Shown in pieces: positions 6,695 to 15,049 of a stretch of 33,741 nucleotides of DNA. Origin of the DNA: JANMMJ01 sp964543235 (GTDB lineage: Bacteria > Pseudomonadota > Alphaproteobacteria > Rhizobiales > Aestuariivirgaceae). The first letter of the stretch is position 1, and each line of letters opens with the position of its first letter. Below the pieces are notes generated by a model. It was not told the DNA's origin. It ran no database searches and saw only the letters and a list, made by a program, of their open reading frames with translations. The stretch spans positions 1 through 33,741 of the forward strand of contig CAZIXE010000039.1 of assembly GCA_964543235.1 (NCBI GenBank), in the 5' to 3' direction. A program made the position numbers and the translations under genes.

Positions 6695-7538
6695 GGCCTA
6701 TGGCCCCTTGCGCAAGCTGGCGATCCGGCGGCCCGAGGTGGCCTTTCGCGACGACGCCCGCATCGACGCCGAATGGCGCGCGCTCAACTATCATGCCCGT
6801 CCCGATCTTGCGGCGGCCATCCGCGAATATGCGGCCTTCGAGGCCATCCTGCGCGCCACCGGCACCGAATTGATCCCGCTTGGCGATGGCGACGGCCTGA
6901 CCCTCGATTCGCTCTATGTGCACGATGCGCTGATCCCCTCCCCAAAGGGCCTTATCAAGTGCCACATGGGCAAGCCGGCGCGCCGGCGCGAACCGGACAT
7001 CAATGCCGGCTACATCGATCTGCCGGTCGCCGGCGCCGTCACCGCGCCCGCCATGATCGAGGGCGGCGACGTGCTCTGGCTCGATGACCAGACGCTCATT
7101 GTCGGCATCGGCTATCGCACCAACCTGGCGGCCGTTGACCAGCTGCGCCGCATCCTGGGCGAGGGCATTGATGTCCTCCCCTTCGACCTGCCGCACTACA
7201 AGGGCAGCAGCGACGTGTTCCACCTGCTCTCGGTGCTGAGCCCCGTCGACCGCGATCTCGCCGTCGTCTATCCGCCGCTGATGCCGGTGCGCCTCGTGCA
7301 GCTTCTCGAGGATCGCGGCATCGCCTTCGTGGAAGTGCCGGACGCCGAGTTCCCGACCATGGGCTGCAACGTCCTGGCGCTGGCGCCGCGGCATGCCGTG
7401 GTGGTCAGCGGCAATCCCGAGACCGCCCGCCGGCTCGCGGCGGCGGGCTGCAGGGTTGAGGTGATCGAGGCGCAGAACATCAGCCGCCTGGGCGAAGGCG
7501 GCCCCACCTGCATGACCCGGCCCCTGCTCAGGGGCTGA
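6687..7538 (+). CDS. Dimethylarginine dimethylaminohydrolase/arginine deiminase-like protein
   Basis: A 283-residue member of the amidinotransferase fold (pentein) that hydrolyses guanidino groups; DDAH converts methylated arginine to citrulline. Typical elements are DSLYVHDALI near residue 73, MIEGGDVLWLDD (the acid for guanidinium binding), VGIGYRTN, the catalytic histidine in DVFHLLSVLSP, and the nucleophilic cysteine in GGPTCMTRPLL close to the C terminus. The ATG at 6687 is chosen because it precedes the conserved start; an upstream extension would lie inside tusA. Overlap with tusA and a 4-base gap to the DMT transporter suggest an operon. Whether it acts on dimethylarginine, arginine or another guanidino compound cannot be decided. 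Confidence 0.85.
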   Translation: MFEAYGPLRKLAIRRPEVAFRDDARIDAEWRALNYHARPDLAAAIREYAAFEAILRATGTELIPLGDGDGLTLDSLYVHDALIPSPKGLIKCHMGKPARRREPDINAGYIDLPVAGAVTAPAMIEGGDVLWLDDQTLIVGIGYRTNLAAVDQLRRILGEGIDVLPFDLPHYKGSSDVFHLLSVLSPVDRDLAVVYPPLMPVRLVQLLEDRGIAFVEVPDAEFPTMGCNVLALAPRHAVVVSGNPETARRLAAAGCRVEVIEAQNISRLGEGGPTCMTRPLLRG

Positions 7539-7542
7539 CGCC

Positions 7543-8421
7543 GTGTCCCGCCGTCTCGCCACGCTGGTCGGCTTCTCAGCGGTGCTGATGTGGTCGGTGC
7601 TCGCCCTGCTGTCGGCGGCGAGCGGCGCGGTTCCGCCCTTTCAGCTGGCCGCCATGACCTTTCTTGTCGGCGGTTCGTTGGGGACAGCAAGCTGGCTGTT
7701 CCGTCCGCAGGCCGCCGCAAGCCTGCGGCAGGATTGGCGGGTGTGGGCGCTCGGTGTCGCCGGCCTCTTCGGCTATCACTTCGTCTATTTTTCCGCGATC
7801 CGACGTGCCCCGCCTGCCGAAGTCAGCCTCATTGCCTTTCTTTGGCCGCTGTTGCTGGTCGTCCTCTCCGCGTTCCTGCCCGGCGAACGGCTAAGGGCCC
7901 ACCACGTCATTGGCGTCGTCCTGGGCCTTGGCGGGGCCTTCATGGTCATTACGGGCGGCGGCAGCCTTGCCCTGCAGGACGGCCTCAGCTCCGGCCACCT
8001 GCTGGCCCTCGGTTGCGCCGTCATCTGGTCGGGCTATTCGGTCCTGTCGCGGCGGCTGGGGAAGGTGCCGACGGATGTGGTGGCTGGCTTCTGCCTCGCC
8101 ACCGCTGCCCTTGCCCTGTTCTGCCATCTTGCCTTCGAGACCACGGCATGGCCGCAGACCGCCGGCCAGTGGCTGGCCGTCGCCGGTCTGGGACTGTTGC
8201 CGGTCGGCGCGGCTTTCTATGCCTGGGACTATGGCGTCAAACACGGCGACATCATGGTACTGGGTGCCTCCTCCTATGCCGGTCCCCTGCTTTCAATCCT
8301 CATTCTGGTGGCGACGGGGTATGCCAAGGCTCATTGGTCAGTCGCCATTGCCTGCCTGCTCATCACCACTGGTGCCCTCATCGCCGCCAAGGATCTCTTC
8401 CTCGCCCGCCGCACCACCTGA
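7543..8421 (+). CDS. DMT-family (EamA) transporter, YddG-like
   Basis: A 292-residue inner-membrane protein with two EamA repeats and about ten hydrophobic segments. Recognisable parts are the first helix GFSAVLMWSVLALLSA, the end of repeat one with APPAEVSLIAFLWPLLLVVLSAF, and repeat two with ALGCAVIWSGYSVLSRR and the closing SYAGPLLSILILVA. The layout matches YddG-type exporters of aromatic or other amino acids. Translation most likely starts at GTG 7543, 4 bases after the DDAH-like gene; the next in-frame ATG (7588) would cut into helix 1. The neighbour suggests an amino acid substrate, but this is inference. Confidence 0.87.
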   Translation: MSRRLATLVGFSAVLMWSVLALLSAASGAVPPFQLAAMTFLVGGSLGTASWLFRPQAAASLRQDWRVWALGVAGLFGYHFVYFSAIRRAPPAEVSLIAFLWPLLLVVLSAFLPGERLRAHHVIGVVLGLGGAFMVITGGGSLALQDGLSSGHLLALGCAVIWSGYSVLSRRLGKVPTDVVAGFCLATAALALFCHLAFETTAWPQTAGQWLAVAGLGLLPVGAAFYAWDYGVKHGDIMVLGASSYAGPLLSILILVATGYAKAHWSVAIACLLITTGALIAAKDLFLARRTT

Positions 8422-8505
8422 ACGAAGCCCATCCTCGCTCCGCGATGCTTGCGTCCGCTCCCCGCATGCTTTAGGCCCGGGGCCCCGCAACGAACGGAAC
8501 CCGCC

Positions 8506-9228
8506 ATGCGCCTCTCTGATTTCAGGGCCCTGACCTTCGACTGCTACGGTACGCTGATCGACTGGGAAAGCGGCATGATCGAAGCTCTCAAGCCGGTAAC
8601 CTCGCGGCTCGCCAGGCCGCTGCCGCGTGATGCCATTCTTTCCGCCCACGCGCGCCACGAATCGGCCCAGCAGCGCCAGACGCCCGCCATGCGCTACAGC
8701 GAACTGCTGGCCGTGGTTTGCAGGCGCCTCGCCGAGGAATGGCAGGTTCAGGTGAGCTGGGACGAATGCGTGAGCTACGGCAATTCCGTCAAGGACTGGC
8801 CGGCCTTTCCCGATTCCGCCGAGGCGCTCGCCTATCTCAGGCAGCACTACAAGCTCGTTATACTCTCAAACGTCGACAATGCGAGCTTTGCCCATTCCAA
8901 CCGCCGCCTGGGCGTTGCCTTCGATGCCATCTACACCGCCCAGGACATCGGTTCCTACAAGCCTGACCAGCGCAACTTCGACTACCTGCTGGACAAGCTG
9001 CAGACGCTTGGGATCGGCAAGGGCGACATCCTCCACACCGCCGAGAGCCTGTTCCATGACCATGGTCCCGCCAACCGGACCGGCCTGGCGTCATGCTGGA
9101 TCCATCGCCGCCACGACAAGCAGGGCTTTGGCGCCACCATGGATCCAGGCGAAATGCCGAAATACGACTTCCGCTTCAACTCCATGGCCGAGCTGGCCGC
9201 TGCCCACCGCAAGGAAACCGGCGCCTGA
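8506..9228 (+). CDS. HAD-superfamily hydrolase, haloacid dehalogenase type II-like
   Basis: A 240-residue HAD hydrolase. Motif I is FDCYGTLIDWE (nucleophile Asp near residue 10), motif II is VILSNVDN, motif III is the lysine in GSYKPDQRNF, and motif IV lies in TAESLFHDHGPAN. The type II dehalogenase cap layout is present. However, the motif IV region differs from the SSNAWD pattern of proven L-2-haloacid dehalogenases, so a phosphatase or another substrate is quite possible. The ATG at 8506 places motif I at the usual distance from the N terminus. It follows the DMT gene after 84 bases and is probably separately expressed. Confidence 0.85.
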   Translation: MRLSDFRALTFDCYGTLIDWESGMIEALKPVTSRLARPLPRDAILSAHARHESAQQRQTPAMRYSELLAVVCRRLAEEWQVQVSWDECVSYGNSVKDWPAFPDSAEALAYLRQHYKLVILSNVDNASFAHSNRRLGVAFDAIYTAQDIGSYKPDQRNFDYLLDKLQTLGIGKGDILHTAESLFHDHGPANRTGLASCWIHRRHDKQGFGATMDPGEMPKYDFRFNSMAELAAAHRKETGA

Positions 9229-9235
9229 GCGGCGC

Positions 9236-9667
9236 TCAGGCCGACGCCGGTGACCAGCCGGGCGGCGCCATTTCGAAGCCTTCATAGCGGAATCCCGGCG
9301 ACACCGTGCAGCCCGCCAGTGTCCAGGCGCCGAGGCTGCGCGCCGATTGCCAGCATGACGGCGGCACCACGACTTGCGGCCGGGCCCCCTCTGCGAGACC
9401 AGGCCCCAGCTCGCGGCACTCGCTGCCTCGACCGTCCGGCGAGAGCGACAGCACCAGAGGGGCGCCGGCATACCAGTGCCAGATTTCGGCGGCATCGACG
9501 CGGTGCCAGTGGCTCACTTCCCCAGCAGCAAGCAGATAGTAGATGGCCGTGCCGGCGGCGCGCCCGCCGGTCGCCACCTCGGCCCGCCACGTTTCGACGA
9601 AGTGACCGCCCTCGGGATGTGGCCTGAGCCCGAGGAGACCGATCACCTCCGCCGCCGATAGCGTCAT
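9236..9667 (-). CDS. Cupin-fold DUF985 protein
   Basis: A 143-residue Cupin_5/DUF985 protein of unknown function. The family start LLGLRPHPEGGHFVETWR is followed by AIYYLLAAGEVSHWHRVDAAEIWHWYAG, which carries the cupin metal-type histidines, and the family end GCTVSPGFRYEGFEMA. Its ATG (9667) overlaps the gloB stop (ATGA), so it is translated with gloB as the second gene of a minus-strand pair. The start was chosen for this overlap and because upstream codons lie within gloB. Its stop lies 7 bases from that of the convergent HAD hydrolase. Confidence 0.85.
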   Translation of the reverse strand: MTLSAAEVIGLLGLRPHPEGGHFVETWRAEVATGGRAAGTAIYYLLAAGEVSHWHRVDAAEIWHWYAGAPLVLSLSPDGRGSECRELGPGLAEGARPQVVVPPSCWQSARSLGAWTLAGCTVSPGFRYEGFEMAPPGWSPASA

Positions 9668-10437
9668 CTGAACGCGTTCTTGCGGTTGCGCACTTCCGCG
9701 AACACTTCGGCATCGCTCGCCGTCTCGAGTCCGACCATCTTGCGGATTTCCGGGCTGTCCCACCTCAGGAACGGATTGGTCTTGATTTCGTCGGCCAGGA
9801 TCGACGGCACCGTGTATTCGCCGCGCGCGCGCTGTTGTGCCACGACATGGGCGCGCTGCTGCAGCGCCTTGTTTCCGGGTTCGACCGACAGGGCGAAGCG
9901 GGCATTGGCTTCGGTGTATTCGTGGCCGGAATAGACATAGGTGTGCGGCGACAGCTTGCGCAGCGCCGCCAGTGACGCCTGCATCTCCTCCATCGTGCCT
10001 TCGATGACCCGGCCGCAGCCCAGGCTGAACAGTGTATCGCCCACGAACACCGAGAAATCCGACGGGATGTGATAGGCGATGTGGCCGCTGGTGTGGCCGG
10101 GCGTGGCGATCACATGGACATCGCGCGCCGCGAACCTGAACGTCTCGCCGCCCTTCACCTGCTTGCCGATGCCCGGAATGCGGTCGGCCTCGGCCGCCGG
10201 CCCGACGATCGTGCAGCCGAACTGGTTCTTGAGGTGCAGATTGCCCTCGACATGATCGGCATGGTGGTGCGTGACGAAGATGTGGGTGAGTTGCCAGCCC
10301 TTGCGGGTGAGCTCGCGCTCGATCGCCGCCGCATCGGGGGCATCGATCGAAGCCGTGGCACCCGACTTCGGATCGTGCACCAGGACGCCGTAATTATCTT
10401 CACGGCAGATAAAGACATGCATGTCCAGATGAGACAT
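9664..10437 (-). CDS. gloB: Hydroxyacylglutathione hydrolase (glyoxalase II)
   Basis: Second enzyme of the glyoxalase pathway: hydrolyses S-lactoylglutathione to lactate and glutathione. The 257-residue metallo-beta-lactamase-fold protein has the binuclear metal motif THHHADHVEGN near residue 55, ATPGHTSGHIAYH, the bridging aspartate in VFVGDTLFSLGCGR and the histidine in YSGHEYTEAN. The C-terminal glutathione-binding helices end in NPFLRWDSPEIR and RNRKNAFR, standard for GloB. It is divergent from the methyltransferase gene across 68 bases and heads the gloB-DUF985 pair. Confidence 0.97.
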   Translation of the reverse strand: MSHLDMHVFICREDNYGVLVHDPKSGATASIDAPDAAAIERELTRKGWQLTHIFVTHHHADHVEGNLHLKNQFGCTIVGPAAEADRIPGIGKQVKGGETFRFAARDVHVIATPGHTSGHIAYHIPSDFSVFVGDTLFSLGCGRVIEGTMEEMQASLAALRKLSPHTYVYSGHEYTEANARFALSVEPGNKALQQRAHVVAQQRARGEYTVPSILADEIKTNPFLRWDSPEIRKMVGLETASDAEVFAEVRNRKNAFR

Positions 10438-10505
10438 TCCGGCAAACCCTCTGACAGATCCCGCCCGCTCGACCTCAATGGCATAAAGCCCTATCTTTCA
10501 TCTTA

Positions 10506-11279
10506 ATGGATTCCGCCGATCTGAGAGAATTTTATTCAGGCAGCCTTGGGTCGATCGCCCGCCGCCTGATCGCTCACCGCCTGCGGTCGCATGTCGACAG
10601 CGTCGCCGGCCTGACCGTGCTCGGCCTGGGATTTGCGACGCCCTATCTCGACGGCTGGCGCGATGCCGCAAGTTCGGTGCTGGCCTTCATGATGGCCCGC
10701 CAGGGCGTCATTCACTGGCCCCAGGAGGGGCCGGTGCAGGTCAGCCTGGTGGATGAGTGTGAACTGCCGCTGCCGGAGAGCTGCATCGACCTTCTGCTGG
10801 TCGTGCACGCCCTCGAACTGACCGACGATCCTGCCGAACTGCTGCGCGAGGCCTGGCGCGTACTCTCGCCGCAGGGCCGCATCCTGATCGTGGTGCCCAA
10901 CCGCCGCGGCCTGTGGGCGCGCTCCGACTTAACGCCTTTCGGATACGGCCAGCCATTTTCGCGCAGCCAGCTGAGCCTTCTGCTCAAGGACAGCCAGTTC
11001 TCGCCGACCGCCTGGTCGCAGGCCTTGTTCATGCCGCCCTCCGGCCGCCGCATCATTCTGCGGGCGGCCACTGGCTGGGAACGCGCCGGCTCCCGTCTCA
11101 GCCCCGCCTTTTCCGGCGTCATCATCGTCGAGGCCATCAAGCAGATCTATGCCGTCCCGCGCGGCAAGCGGGTGCGCGCCTATGTGCCGCGGCTGAAGCC
11201 GGCTCTGCGGCCGCAGCCGGCCTTCGAAGGCGCCGGCACCCCGTTTGCAATTCGTCAGCGCCCTCCCTATGAAGGATGA
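10506..11279 (+). CDS. Class I SAM-dependent methyltransferase of the gloB neighbourhood
   Basis: A 257-residue protein with a methyltransferase type 11-like Rossmann core. Motif I is VLGLGFATPYL (near residue 37), motif II covers LVDECELPLPESCIDLLLVVHALE, and the post-II segment LREAWRVLSPQGRILIVVPNRRGLWAR is characteristic of this alphaproteobacterial family. The C-terminal part (AVPRGKRVRAYVPRLKP) is basic. Substrate unknown. The gene is divergent from gloB and followed after 40 bases by the chorismate mutase gene, an arrangement conserved in Hyphomicrobiales; no biochemical link is known to me. ATG 10506 has no obvious strong ribosome binding site. Confidence 0.8.
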   Translation: MDSADLREFYSGSLGSIARRLIAHRLRSHVDSVAGLTVLGLGFATPYLDGWRDAASSVLAFMMARQGVIHWPQEGPVQVSLVDECELPLPESCIDLLLVVHALELTDDPAELLREAWRVLSPQGRILIVVPNRRGLWARSDLTPFGYGQPFSRSQLSLLLKDSQFSPTAWSQALFMPPSGRRIILRAATGWERAGSRLSPAFSGVIIVEAIKQIYAVPRGKRVRAYVPRLKPALRPQPAFEGAGTPFAIRQRPPYEG

Positions 11280-11319
11280 CCTTTCGGGCGAATGACCATC
11301 GAGCTGGATAGCACACTGA

Positions 11320-12123
11320 ATGAGCAATGACGGGCCGCCGGCCGACGCACTTGACGAGATCAGGCGCGACATCGACCGCATCGACGAGTCCATTCTGACG
11401 CTGCTCGAAGAGCGCTTTGCTGCCGTTGAACGCGTGCGCGCCGCCAAGCGCCAGACCGGCAGCGACACCCAGGCCTCGCCGATCCGCCCGGCCCGCGAGG
11501 CCCTCATCCTGCGGCGCATTCTCGAAGCCCCGGCACCGCGGGTGCCGGCCGATCTGCGGCTGCGCATCTGGCGGGCCATCGTTGCGTCCTCAACCCTCTC
11601 GCAGGCCCCGGTCAGCATCCATGTGAGCGCGGGGCTCAGCAATTCCGCGCGGCTGCGGCTGCTGGTGCGCGACCATTTCGGGACCATTCCCACCGTCAGC
11701 CATATGGGCGAGGCGTCCGTGCTCGAGGCCGCCGCTGCCAATCCCTGCGACGTGGCCGTTGTGGCGCTCGATTCGCCCTGGCTCGACGCCTTCCTTACCG
11801 GCCGTGCCGGCCGCGCCCATGCCATCGGCTGTCTGCCCTGGATGGCGCCCTCCGGCAGCCTGCCCGAAGCGCTGGTCTTCGGCCACGCCATCCCCGAGCC
11901 CACCGGTGCCGACGAGACCATCCTTATCACCGACGGCCAGCTGCCGCGCGATTTCACCCCGGCTCCGTTGTGGCAGACCCGCCTTCTCGGCCGGCGCCTG
12001 ACCAGCCTGCCGGGCTTCCTGTCGGAGCACAACCAGCCGCTGATTGGCCTCAAGCGTTCCAATGCCCCCCTTGCATTGACCCTGCTGGGGCGCTACCCGA
12101 GCCCGCTCGAGGTTAAATCATGA
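11320..12123 (+). CDS. Chorismate mutase (AroQ-type N-terminal domain) with extra C-terminal region
   Basis: Converts chorismate to prephenate, the first step to phenylalanine and tyrosine. Residues about 10-90 form an AroQ helical domain: ALDEIRRDIDRIDESILTLLEERFAAVERVRAAK with its conserved arginines and lysine, then PIRPAREALILRRI. The remaining roughly 170 residues resemble the poorly characterised C-terminal extension found in alphaproteobacterial homologues next to hisC. It lacks a clear prephenate dehydratase TRF motif, so I do not call it PheA. The stop overlaps the hisC start (ATGA), which ties it to aromatic transamination and TyrC downstream. A 12-codon frame (11292-11330) overlaps its start. 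Confidence 0.85.
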   Translation: MSNDGPPADALDEIRRDIDRIDESILTLLEERFAAVERVRAAKRQTGSDTQASPIRPAREALILRRILEAPAPRVPADLRLRIWRAIVASSTLSQAPVSIHVSAGLSNSARLRLLVRDHFGTIPTVSHMGEASVLEAAAANPCDVAVVALDSPWLDAFLTGRAGRAHAIGCLPWMAPSGSLPEALVFGHAIPEPTGADETILITDGQLPRDFTPAPLWQTRLLGRRLTSLPGFLSEHNQPLIGLKRSNAPLALTLLGRYPSPLEVKS

Positions 12124-13214
12124 CAGCAGAGCCGCAGACTGCCCGGCCGATGCCGAAGCCGGGCATTCTCGACATTTCGCCCTATGTGCCTGGCAAGAGC
12201 GGTGCCCCGGGCGGCAAGGTCCACAAGCTTTCCTCCAACGAGAGCCCGCTGGGACCGAGCCCGCGCGCCATTGCGGCCTATCGGGCCGCCGCCGACAGTC
12301 TCGAGCGCTACCCGGATGGTGCCGCGGCCGTCCTGCGCGAGGCGATCGCCGGCCGCTATGGCCTCAACCCCGACAACATCGTCTGCGGTGCCGGTTCGGA
12401 CGAGCTCCTGCAGCTTCTCGCTCATGCCTATCTGGGCCCGGGCGATGAGGCCATCTATTCGCAGCACGGCTTCCTCGTCTATCCGATCGCCATCAAGGCC
12501 AATGGCGCGACCGCGGTGATTGCCGAGGAATCGCGCCTCACTGCCAGTGTCGATGCCATGCTGCGCGCCGTATCGGCACGAACCCGTATCGTCTTCCTCG
12601 CCAACCCCAACAATCCGACCGGCACCTACCTGCCGGTGACCGAGGTGAGGCGCCTGCATGCCGGACTGCCGCCCGGCTGTCTCCTGGTGCTCGATGCCGC
12701 CTATGCGGAATACGTCCGCCGCAACGACTACGAGGCCGGCGTCGAACTGGTCTCGACCTTTGAAAACGTGGTGATGACCAGGACCTTCTCGAAGATCCAT
12801 GGCCTGGCGGCCCTGCGGCTTGGCTGGGCCTATTGTCCCGCCCATGTCGCCGATGCGCTGAATCGCATTCGCGGCCCGTTCAATGTCAGCACCCCGGCGC
12901 TGGCTGCCGGTGCCGCTGCCATCACCGATGAGGCTCATGTCGCCAGGGCCGTTGCCCATAACGAGCGCTGGCTCGCCTGGCTCGCGGCCGAGATCGCAGC
13001 ACTCGGACTCGAAGCGACACCGAGCGTCGGCAATTTCATTCTGGTGCATTTTCCGCCAGGCCGTGCCCCGGCCGCCGATGCCTTTCTCGCCGAACGGGGA
13101 ATCATCCTGCGCCGCATGGAAGCCTACGGTTTGCCGGACGCCCTGCGCCTGACCGTGGGCAGCGAGGAGGCGAACCGCGCGGTGATCGCCGCCCTGGCGG
13201 AGTTCCCGCGTTGA
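12120..13214 (+). CDS. hisC: Histidinol-phosphate/aromatic aminotransferase
   Basis: PLP-dependent class I/II aminotransferase, 364 residues, of the HisC family. It transaminates imidazole acetol phosphate in histidine synthesis and often also prephenate or aromatic keto acids. Visible features: SSNESPLGPSP near the N terminus, GAGSDELLQLLAHAYLGPGD, ANPNNPTGTYLP, LDAAYAEYV, the PLP lysine K225 in TRTFSKIHGLAALRLGW, and an R-rich C-terminal domain. Its position between chorismate mutase and the tyrA-type dehydrogenase suggests that aromatic transamination is part of its job. It overlaps both neighbours: its start within the preceding stop (ATGA), its stop with the next ATG (TGATG). Confidence 0.95.
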   Translation: MTAEPQTARPMPKPGILDISPYVPGKSGAPGGKVHKLSSNESPLGPSPRAIAAYRAAADSLERYPDGAAAVLREAIAGRYGLNPDNIVCGAGSDELLQLLAHAYLGPGDEAIYSQHGFLVYPIAIKANGATAVIAEESRLTASVDAMLRAVSARTRIVFLANPNNPTGTYLPVTEVRRLHAGLPPGCLLVLDAAYAEYVRRNDYEAGVELVSTFENVVMTRTFSKIHGLAALRLGWAYCPAHVADALNRIRGPFNVSTPALAAGAAAITDEAHVARAVAHNERWLAWLAAEIAALGLEATPSVGNFILVHFPPGRAPAADAFLAERGIILRRMEAYGLPDALRLTVGSEEANRAVIAALAEFPR

Positions 13215-14125
13215 TGTTTGCCCGCGTCGCCCTCATCGGCCTCGGCCTCATCGGCTCGTCGCTGAGCCACATCATGCGCCGCGAAAAGCTGGCCGGCCAC
13301 ATTGCCGGCCATGCCCGCAGCGCCGAAACACGCGCCACGGCGGTAAAATTGGACCTCGTCGATTCGATCCATGACACCCCGGCCGGAGCGGTGCAGGGTG
13401 CGGACCTCGTGGTACTTTGCGTACCGGTCGGTGCCTGCGGGCCGGTCGCCGCCGCGATCGGTCCGCATCTGAAACCCGGCGCCATTCTGACCGATGTCGG
13501 CTCGGTGAAGTCGGCCGTCATCCGCGATGTGGGACCGCATGTGCCGGAGGGCGTGCACTTCATCCCCGGCCATCCCATTGCCGGTACCGAGCAATCCGGC
13601 CCCGAATCGGGTTTCGCCGAGCTCTTCACCGGCCGCTGGTGCATCCTGACCCCGGTCAACGGCACCGACCCCGCCGCCACCGCACGGCTGGAAGCCTTCT
13701 GGCGGGCTTGCGGATCCAATGTCGAGATCATGTCCGCGGCCCATCACGACATCGTCCTGGCCATCACCAGCCATCTGCCCCACCTCATCGCCTATAACAT
13801 CGTGGCCACCGCCGCCGACGTCGAGGAAGTGACAGACTCCGAGGTCATCAAGTTCTCCGCCGGCGGATTTCGCGATTTCACCCGCATTGCCGCCTCCGAT
13901 CCCACCATGTGGCGCGACGTGTTCCTCAACAACCGCGAAGCCGTCCTGGAAATGCTGGGCCGCTTTTCCGAGGACCTTTCGGCGCTGCAGCGGGCGATCC
14001 GCTGGGGTGACGGCGACAAGCTGTTCGATCTCTTCAGCCGGGCCCGCGAAATCCGCCGCAGCATCATCGCCGCCGGCCAGGACACCGCCACGCCGGATTT
14101 CGGCCGCCGCCCGGCCAAATCCTGA
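13214..14125 (+). CDS. tyrC: Prephenate/arogenate (cyclohexadienyl) dehydrogenase
   Basis: Oxidative decarboxylation of prephenate or arogenate toward tyrosine. The 303-residue protein has the NAD(P)-binding VALIGLGLIGSSLSH motif at residues 5-19, LVVLCVPVGA, TDVGSVKS, the catalytic-region signature FIPGHPIAGTEQSGPESG and the helical C-terminal domain with ITSHLPHLIAYNIV. ATG 13214 shares its A with the hisC stop (TGATG), so translational coupling is likely; an in-frame TTG one codon upstream is less likely. Third gene of the chorismate mutase-hisC-tyrC unit. Preference for prephenate or arogenate cannot be read from the sequence. Confidence 0.95.
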   Translation: MFARVALIGLGLIGSSLSHIMRREKLAGHIAGHARSAETRATAVKLDLVDSIHDTPAGAVQGADLVVLCVPVGACGPVAAAIGPHLKPGAILTDVGSVKSAVIRDVGPHVPEGVHFIPGHPIAGTEQSGPESGFAELFTGRWCILTPVNGTDPAATARLEAFWRACGSNVEIMSAAHHDIVLAITSHLPHLIAYNIVATAADVEEVTDSEVIKFSAGGFRDFTRIAASDPTMWRDVFLNNREAVLEMLGRFSEDLSALQRAIRWGDGDKLFDLFSRAREIRRSIIAAGQDTATPDFGRRPAKS

Positions 14126-14174
14126 TCCCTGGCCATTGGCTTGAATTTTCTGGCCTTTGTGGCCTGAATTCCCA

Positions 14175-14180
14175 TATAAG
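14175..14180 (+). promoter_or_regulatory. Possible -10 element before dapF
   Basis: TATAAG lies 9 bases before the dapF ATG at 14190, in the 64-base gap after tyrC. No convincing -35 at normal spacing (TTGAAT at 14141 is 28 bases away). If real, the transcript would be nearly leaderless. Confidence 0.25.
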
Positions 14181-14189
14181 CCTGTGGCC

Positions 14190-15047
14190 ATGGCAGCGGC
14201 AGCGACCATTCCTTTCCGCAAGATGAACGGGCTCGGCAACGACTTCGTCGTGCTCGATGCCCGCACGCGCGCCCTGGCCATCGACGACGCCAAGGCCCGA
14301 GCCATCGCCGACCGCCGCACCGGCATCGGCTGCGACCAGCTGATCGTCATGGAGCCCTCGCCGGCCGCTGATGTGCGCATGCGCATCTGGAACAACGAGG
14401 GCTTCGAGGTGGAAAGCTGCGGCAACGCCTCGCGCTGCATTGCCGACCTGATCTTCACTGAACGTCATACCCGAACGGCAACCATCGACACCAAGGGCGG
14501 CTTCCTGGTGGCGACCAGGGGCGGCGACAGCCTGGTCACCATAGACAATGGCGCGCCGCGCTTCGATTGGCAGGATATTCCGCTGTCCGAGAAGTTCCAC
14601 GACACCCGCCACATCGAGCTGCAAGTGGGGCCCATCGATGCGCCGCTCATTCATTCCCCGTCGGTAGTCAATGTCGGCAATCCCCACTGCATCTTCTGGG
14701 TCAAGGACCTTGATGTCGTCGACCTCGCCAAGGTCGGGCCGATGCTCGAGCACCATCCTCTCTTTCCCCAGCGCGCCAACATTACCCTGGCGCGCGTCGA
14801 TTCCCGCGATCACGTCACCATCAGGGTCTGGGAGCGCGGGGCCGGCCTGACCCGGGCCTGCGGCACCGCCGCCTGCGCCGTCATGGCCGCCGGCTTCCGC
14901 CTGAAGCTGATTGATGCGAAATGCCGGGTGACGCTGCCCGGCGGCGACCTTTTGATGCAACGCCGCGAGGCCGACGGCCACATCCTGATGACCGGGCCGG
15001 TGACGTATGAATATGAGGGCACGCTGCCGCCCCACCTGATGGTGTGA
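14190..15047 (+). CDS. dapF: Diaminopimelate epimerase
   Basis: Converts LL- to meso-diaminopimelate for lysine and peptidoglycan synthesis, without a cofactor. The 285-residue protein carries both catalytic cysteines: C77 in ESCGNASRC and C224 in RACGTAAC. KMNGLGNDFVVLDAR near the N terminus and NVGNPHCIFWV in the middle are further signatures. ATG 14190 is used, since it precedes the conserved PFRKMNGLGND; an upstream extension from 14157 would add residues without family support. The stop overlaps the alternative GTG start of mtaB, and dapF begins a dapF-mtaB-ftsY-yciB chain. Confidence 0.97.
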   Translation: MAAAATIPFRKMNGLGNDFVVLDARTRALAIDDAKARAIADRRTGIGCDQLIVMEPSPAADVRMRIWNNEGFEVESCGNASRCIADLIFTERHTRTATIDTKGGFLVATRGGDSLVTIDNGAPRFDWQDIPLSEKFHDTRHIELQVGPIDAPLIHSPSVVNVGNPHCIFWVKDLDVVDLAKVGPMLEHHPLFPQRANITLARVDSRDHVTIRVWERGAGLTRACGTAACAVMAAGFRLKLIDAKCRVTLPGGDLLMQRREADGHILMTGPVTYEYEGTLPPHLMV

Positions 15048-15049
15048 AG

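Noticed and set aside
14140..14177. CTTGAA...CCCATAT before dapF as a heat-shock (sigma-32) promoter
   Set aside because: The spacing between the two elements is 25 bases, too long for a sigma-32 promoter.
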